A DNA stretch of 64,000 bases, from positions 1 through 64,000 of the forward strand of contig NZ_PNXY01000005.1 of assembly GCF_002879865.1 (NCBI RefSeq), written 5' to 3'. The notes under the pieces are model-generated. The model was given only the letters and a program-made list of their open reading frames with translations, ran no database searches and was not told the origin of the DNA. The translations under genes were made by a program, and so were the position numbers. Shown piece by piece: positions 61,277-64,000 of the stretch (its first letter is position 1; every line of letters begins with the position of its first letter). The stretch is from Paraburkholderia rhynchosiae (GTDB taxonomy: Bacteria > Pseudomonadota > Gammaproteobacteria > Burkholderiales > Burkholderiaceae).

Positions 61277-62509
61277 ATGCTCAACTGGGATGACGAGATC
61301 ACTGCCGTAACTCCCTCGAGCGCTACGCAACAGAACGTGTTGCGCAACGCTGCGGGACCGGCTGTCGGTTCGCAAGTCGGAACGCGTTCCGCTCCTCATG
61401 CTCCCTCGGCTCAAGACATCTTCGCGAACGACATCGCTGTCGCTCCCGCTGCTACCGTTGCTCACGCTGCTGAAACGGCTGCCGTTTCCGAAGCGCGAGT
61501 GAATGTCGCCGACAAGCGCATCATCAACGGCCAGACCGACGTCAATCAGTTGGTGCCGTTCAAGTACAAGTGGGCCTGGGAAAAGTATCTGGCTGGTTGC
61601 GCCAACCACTGGATGCCGCAAGAAGTGAACATGTCGCGCGACATCGCCCTCTGGAAAGACCCGAATGGGCTGACCGAAGACGAGCGCCGCATCGTCAAGC
61701 GCAACCTGGGCTTCTTCGTGACGGCCGATTCCCTCGCCGCCAACAATATCGTGCTGGGCACCTACCGCCACATCACGGCGCCCGAATGCCGCCAGTTCCT
61801 GCTGCGCCAGGCGTTCGAAGAGGCGATCCACACGCACGCCTACCAGTACATCGTCGAATCGCTGGGCCTCGACGAAGGCGAAATCTTCAACGCGTATCAC
61901 GAGGTCTCCTCGATCCGCGCGAAAGACGAATTCCTCATTCCGTACATCCACGTGCTGACCGATCCGGCCTTCAAGACCGGCACGCTCGAAGCAGACCAGA
62001 CGCTGCTGCGCTCGCTGATCGTGTTCGCCTGTGTGATGGAAGGCCTGTTCTTCTACGTCGGCTTTACGCAAATCCTGGCGCTCGGGCGCCAGAACAAGAT
62101 GACCGGCGCCGCGGAACAGTACCAGTACATCCTGCGCGACGAGTCGATGCACTGCAATTTCGGCATCGACCTGATCAACCAGATCAAACTCGAAAACCCG
62201 CAACTGTGGACGGCTGAGTTCCGCGCCGAAATCCGCGAGATTTTTCAGCAAGCGGTCGAACTTGAATATCGTTACGCAGAAGACACGATGCCGCGCGGGG
62301 TGCTCGGCCTCAATGCGTCGATGTTCAAGAGCTATCTGCGCTTCATCTGCAACCGCCGTTGCCAGCAGATCGGTCTCGATCCGCTGTACCCGAACGAGGA
62401 AAACCCGTTCCCGTGGATGAGCGAGATGATCGACCTGAAGAAGGAGCGCAACTTCTTCGAGACACGTGTGATCGAATATCAGACTGGCGGCGCGCTGACC
62501 TGGGAGTAA
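61277..62509 (+). CDS. nrdB: Ribonucleoside-diphosphate reductase class Ia, beta subunit
   Basis: A 410-residue radical-generating subunit. The di-iron/tyrosyl site is conserved: Asp151 (TADSLAANN), Glu182-x2-His185-x3-Tyr189 (EEAIHTHAY), Glu in [11 protein letters not shown] and the RDESMH pair. Tyr189 is the radical tyrosine equivalent of E. coli Tyr122. Start ATG 61277 gives [11 protein letters not shown]; an ATG at 61265 is four codons upstream. The first 75 or so residues (Ala/Thr/Ser-rich) are absent from E. coli NrdB. The C-terminal peptide for NrdA docking is [10 protein letters not shown]. nrdA lies 603 bp upstream. Confidence 0.96.
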   Translation: MLNWDDEITAVTPSSATQQNVLRNAAGPAVGSQVGTRSAPHAPSAQDIFANDIAVAPAATVAHAAETAAVSEARVNVADKRIINGQTDVNQLVPFKYKWAWEKYLAGCANHWMPQEVNMSRDIALWKDPNGLTEDERRIVKRNLGFFVTADSLAANNIVLGTYRHITAPECRQFLLRQAFEEAIHTHAYQYIVESLGLDEGEIFNAYHEVSSIRAKDEFLIPYIHVLTDPAFKTGTLEADQTLLRSLIVFACVMEGLFFYVGFTQILALGRQNKMTGAAEQYQYILRDESMHCNFGIDLINQIKLENPQLWTAEFRAEIREIFQQAVELEYRYAEDTMPRGVLGLNASMFKSYLRFICNRRCQQIGLDPLYPNEENPFPWMSEMIDLKKERNFFETRVIEYQTGGALTWE

Positions 62510-62594
62510 TCCGGTTCGTGTCGTAGATGCATTCATTGATGGGGATGCCGTCGGCCTCGGCTGCGGCAATTATGTTTAGGAGCTGAACCGCCTG

Positions 62595-62921
62595 ATGCAA
62601 AGCGTGCCCAGTGCGCCGCGTGCCTTCGCGGCCCACAAACATGACAGGCACTTTGCGAACCCTTCAGTGGGATGGGCAAACTTCCCCCCGGAAAAAGTCG
62701 CCGGCGTTAGCGCCGGTGGCTCGATCAAGCAATTACCGGCGTTGAAACCCAACGCCGATGAGATCTGGCGCGCGGTGCCTTCAGGCACGGCGCACCTTAC
62801 CGCATTCATTAGCGTAAGCGCGCGGCACCTGCGTACGCCGATGAATAGCCCGCTTCGTAGCGCGCGCCCTGAGAAGCGTCCGCGGGAAGCGGGTTTTGAC
62901 GAAGGGTGTAGTTTGAACTGA
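62595..62921 (+). other. Hairpin-rich segment with an open frame (doubtful hypothetical ORF)
   Basis: An open frame of 108 codons lies here, with no recognisable domain, no Shine-Dalgarno and GC-rich codons that could be chance. The DNA instead forms a run of strong hairpins: 62611-62636, 62697-62720 (10 bp, loop TTAG), 62737-62757 (8 bp perfect), 62775-62788 (GTGCC-TTCA-GGCAC), 62804-62846 (ATTCAT/ATGAAT enclosing GCGTA/TACGC) and 62849-62893 (CCCGCTTC/GAAGCGGG) followed by TTTT. That suggests a structured RNA or a repeat element more than a protein gene. Confidence 0.4.
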
Positions 62922-62951
62922 CTCTCATCTGAAAACCTGAAGGAGAAAATG

Positions 62952-63596
62952 ATGGCAACTGCAAAGAAAGCCGCCGCTAAGAAGCCTGCAGCAAAGAAGG
63001 TCGCAGCAAAGAAGGCAGCTCCGGCGAAGAAGGCAGCACCGGCAAAGAAAGTAGCAGCGAAGAAGGCAGCGCCGGCCAAGAAGGTCGCAGCGAAGAAAGC
63101 AGCACCGGCTAAGAAGGTAGCAGCGAAGAAAGCTGCACCGGCTAAGAAGGCTGCAGCGAAGAAAGCCGCACCGGCAAAGAAAGTAGCAGCGAAGAAGGCA
63201 GCACCGGCCAAGAAGGCTGCAGCGAAGAAGGCTGCACCGGCCAAGAAGGCGACTGCGAAGAAGGCTGCACCGGCTAAGAAGGCCGCAGCCAAGAAGGCCG
63301 CGCCTGCGAAGAAGGCTGCTGCGAAGAAAGCTGCGCCCGCCAAGAAGGCCGCTGCCAAGAAAGCTGCGCCTGCGAAAAAGGCTGCCGCTAAAAAGGCTGC
63401 GCCTGCCAAGAAGGCTGCTCCTGCGAAGAAGGCCGCTGCTCCTGCGAAGAAGGCTGCCCCTGCGAAGAAGGCTGTCGCCAAGAAGGCTGCGCCTGCACCC
63501 GCTGCGACTTCTGTTTCTAGCGCACCGGCGGCGACGGTGAAGACTGCGCTGAACCCGGCAGCGGCATGGCCGTTCCCGACGGGCAGCCGTCCGTAA
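62952..63596 (+). CDS. Histone H1-like Lys/Ala-rich DNA-binding protein (HctB family)
   Basis: A 214-residue, extremely basic low-complexity protein. Almost all of it (about residues 5-180) is repeats of AAKKAAPAKK with small variations (KVAAKK, KATAKK), a eukaryote H1-tail-like composition that coats or compacts DNA. The last 30 residues (ATSVSSAPAATVKTALNPAAAWPFPTGSRP) are conserved in Burkholderiales homologues as I recall them. AAGGAG lies 7 nt before the ATG at 62952; the ATG at 62949 is 3 nt closer and also possible. The repeat tract makes length variation between strains likely. It is flanked by hairpin-rich sequence on both sides and ended by a strong terminator. Confidence 0.88.
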   Translation: MATAKKAAAKKPAAKKVAAKKAAPAKKAAPAKKVAAKKAAPAKKVAAKKAAPAKKVAAKKAAPAKKAAAKKAAPAKKVAAKKAAPAKKAAAKKAAPAKKATAKKAAPAKKAAAKKAAPAKKAAAKKAAPAKKAAAKKAAPAKKAAAKKAAPAKKAAPAKKAAAPAKKAAPAKKAVAKKAAPAPAATSVSSAPAATVKTALNPAAAWPFPTGSRP

Positions 63597-63626
63597 TTGG
63601 GCCAGTGAGCGGTAGAAGCACTTCGA

Positions 63627-63688
63627 CACATCGCTCGATGTGCCCAATGATCGAGTAGCGCTTAACGTCGTCTCGCGAGCGCTACTCG
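63627..63688 (+). other. Two consecutive hairpins in the hctB 3' region
   Basis: CACATCG/CGATGTG (63627-63642) and the 11-bp perfect inverted repeat CGAGTAGCGCT/AGCGCTACTCG (63652-63662 and 63678-63688, 15-nt loop) lie between the hctB stop and its terminator. With the terminator they form three successive stems in about 100 nt, typical of a 3'-UTR-derived or independent small RNA. Confidence 0.55.
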
Positions 63689-63696
63689 GTCAGGGT

Positions 63697-63730
63697 CCCG
63701 TTGCCGGGTTTCCGGCGACGGGATTTTTTT
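63697..63730 (+). terminator. Intrinsic terminator downstream of hctB
   Basis: CCCGTTGCCGG / CCGGCGACGGG stem (one T-G wobble, GTTT loop) followed by A and T7. It is the last of three hairpins after the hctB stop. Confidence 0.92.
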
Positions 63731-63796
63731 CGTCGATGCAAAAGTGGAGCGCCTATCGGCGGGCGCAACCACGTACAGCCACAGCCATCTGCAGGC

Positions 63797-63830
63797 GAAA
63801 AAAAACGCATGCACAGGGGAGGGCATGCGT
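63797..63830 (-). terminator. Intrinsic terminator of the SlyB-like gene
   Basis: ACGCATGC / GCATGCGT stem (63805-63812 and 63823-63830) with a 10-nt loop. Read on the minus strand it is followed by T8 (A-run 63798-63805). It lies about 50 nt past the stop of the minus-strand gene at 63879. Confidence 0.88.
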
Positions 63831-63878
63831 GTGAGGTCGATGCGGCCGTGCTAAGCCTGGCCGCTCGAGAGGGGAAAG

Positions 63879-64000
63879 CTAGTGTGTGACGCGCGTGACG
63901 CCGCCGCTGGAGAGAAGCCGAACGCGGTCGCCGGCGCGGAAAATCTCGCCGGTTGAGCTTTGCGTGATCGCGCGGATGTCGCCGTTGTCGAGCCGCACGG
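63879..64000 (-). CDS. SlyB-like/glycine-zipper outer-membrane protein, C-terminal fragment
   Basis: Only the last 40 codons are inside the window. Reading leftward they give VRLDNGDIRAITQSS, then RAGDRVRLLSSGGVTRVTH and a TAG stop at 63881-63879. The beta-rich 'VRLDNGD...FRxGDRVR' pattern is that of the C-terminal domain of SlyB/PcP-type glycine-zipper 2TM lipoproteins. The glycine zipper and signal peptide would lie to the right of the window. A terminator follows. The family call is moderate because the diagnostic N-terminal part is missing. Confidence 0.65.
   Translation of the reverse strand, partial: VRLDNGDIRAITQSSTGEIFRAGDRVRLLSSGGVTRVTH

Noticed and set aside
60980..62569. 529-codon minus-strand frame covering nrdB and its leader
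   Set aside because: It runs through the whole conserved nrdB gene in antisense and has no domain.
62952..63540. Repeats in hctB considered as a CRISPR-like array
   Set aside because: Repeats are contiguous, in frame, vary at third codon positions and encode Lys/Ala repeats; there are no spacers and no cas genes.

Overview
The window is a high-GC beta-proteobacterial chromosome segment. It is almost certainly Burkholderiaceae and most like Paraburkholderia/Burkholderia. The basis is the gene order (mraZ-to-ftsZ cluster, then lpxC and secA; ispB divergent from rplU-rpmA-obgE-proB; nrdA-nrdB next to a Lys/Ala-rich histone-like gene), the type of porin, and protein features such as the FtsZ tail DIPAFLRKQAD. 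Species cannot be fixed from this alone.

Layout. 1-300: 5S rRNA at the end of an rrn operon, with its terminator. 455-8047: an M20 amidohydrolase, a molybdopterin oxidoreductase, a long-chain acyl-CoA ligase, an outer-membrane porin and coq7. 8333-25948: a complete division and cell-wall (dcw) cluster, mraZ rsmH ftsL ftsI murE murF mraY murD ftsW murG murC ddl ftsQ ftsA ftsZ. Most joints are 4-bp ATGA-type overlaps. A sigma70-like promoter overlaps a four-repeat MraZ-type operator. 26176-28469: a peroxiredoxin, lpxC, and a convergent DciA-like (DUF721) gene. 28654-31483: a full-length group II intron encoding a reverse transcriptase/maturase/HNH protein, lying sense-oriented just upstream of secA. 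31589-37134: secA, argJ, a DUF815 ATPase and a MutT-type Nudix enzyme.

37335-45522 (minus strand): yacG, zapD, coaE, a type IV pilus/type II secretion trio (prepilin peptidase, PilC/GspF, PilB/GspE), a CBS-domain CorC-like protein, tRNA-Pro(CGG) and ispB. 45666-48900: rplU-rpmA-obgE-proB from a near-consensus promoter. 48987-57145: a CNP1-like lipoprotein, rppH, proS, marC, hpt, ffh, a CcsA/YpjD-like membrane protein, a PP0621-like protein and ampD. 57280-63730: a nucleotide-reduction region with paired NrdR boxes, nrdA, a 600-bp spacer, nrdB, a hairpin-dense segment and an hctB-like gene. The window ends inside a SlyB-like gene on the minus strand.

Functionally this is mostly housekeeping. 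Peptidoglycan precursor synthesis (MurC-F, MraY, MurG, Ddl) is co-transcribed with the divisome (FtsL/I/W/Q/A/Z). ZapD and AmpD nearby add Z-ring bundling and muropeptide recycling. SecA, Ffh and LpxC serve envelope biogenesis. NrdAB supplies dNTPs.

The least ordinary parts are: the intron, placed so that the presumed secA leader is interrupted; the leader of nrdA (NrdR boxes, a possible short upstream ORF, a hairpin plus U-run); the structured nrdA-nrdB spacer; and a tiled series of hairpins on both sides of hctB. I saw no CRISPR array, prophage, toxin-antitoxin locus or defence island. I found no convincingly new multi-gene system; the best undescribed candidates are RNA-level elements.
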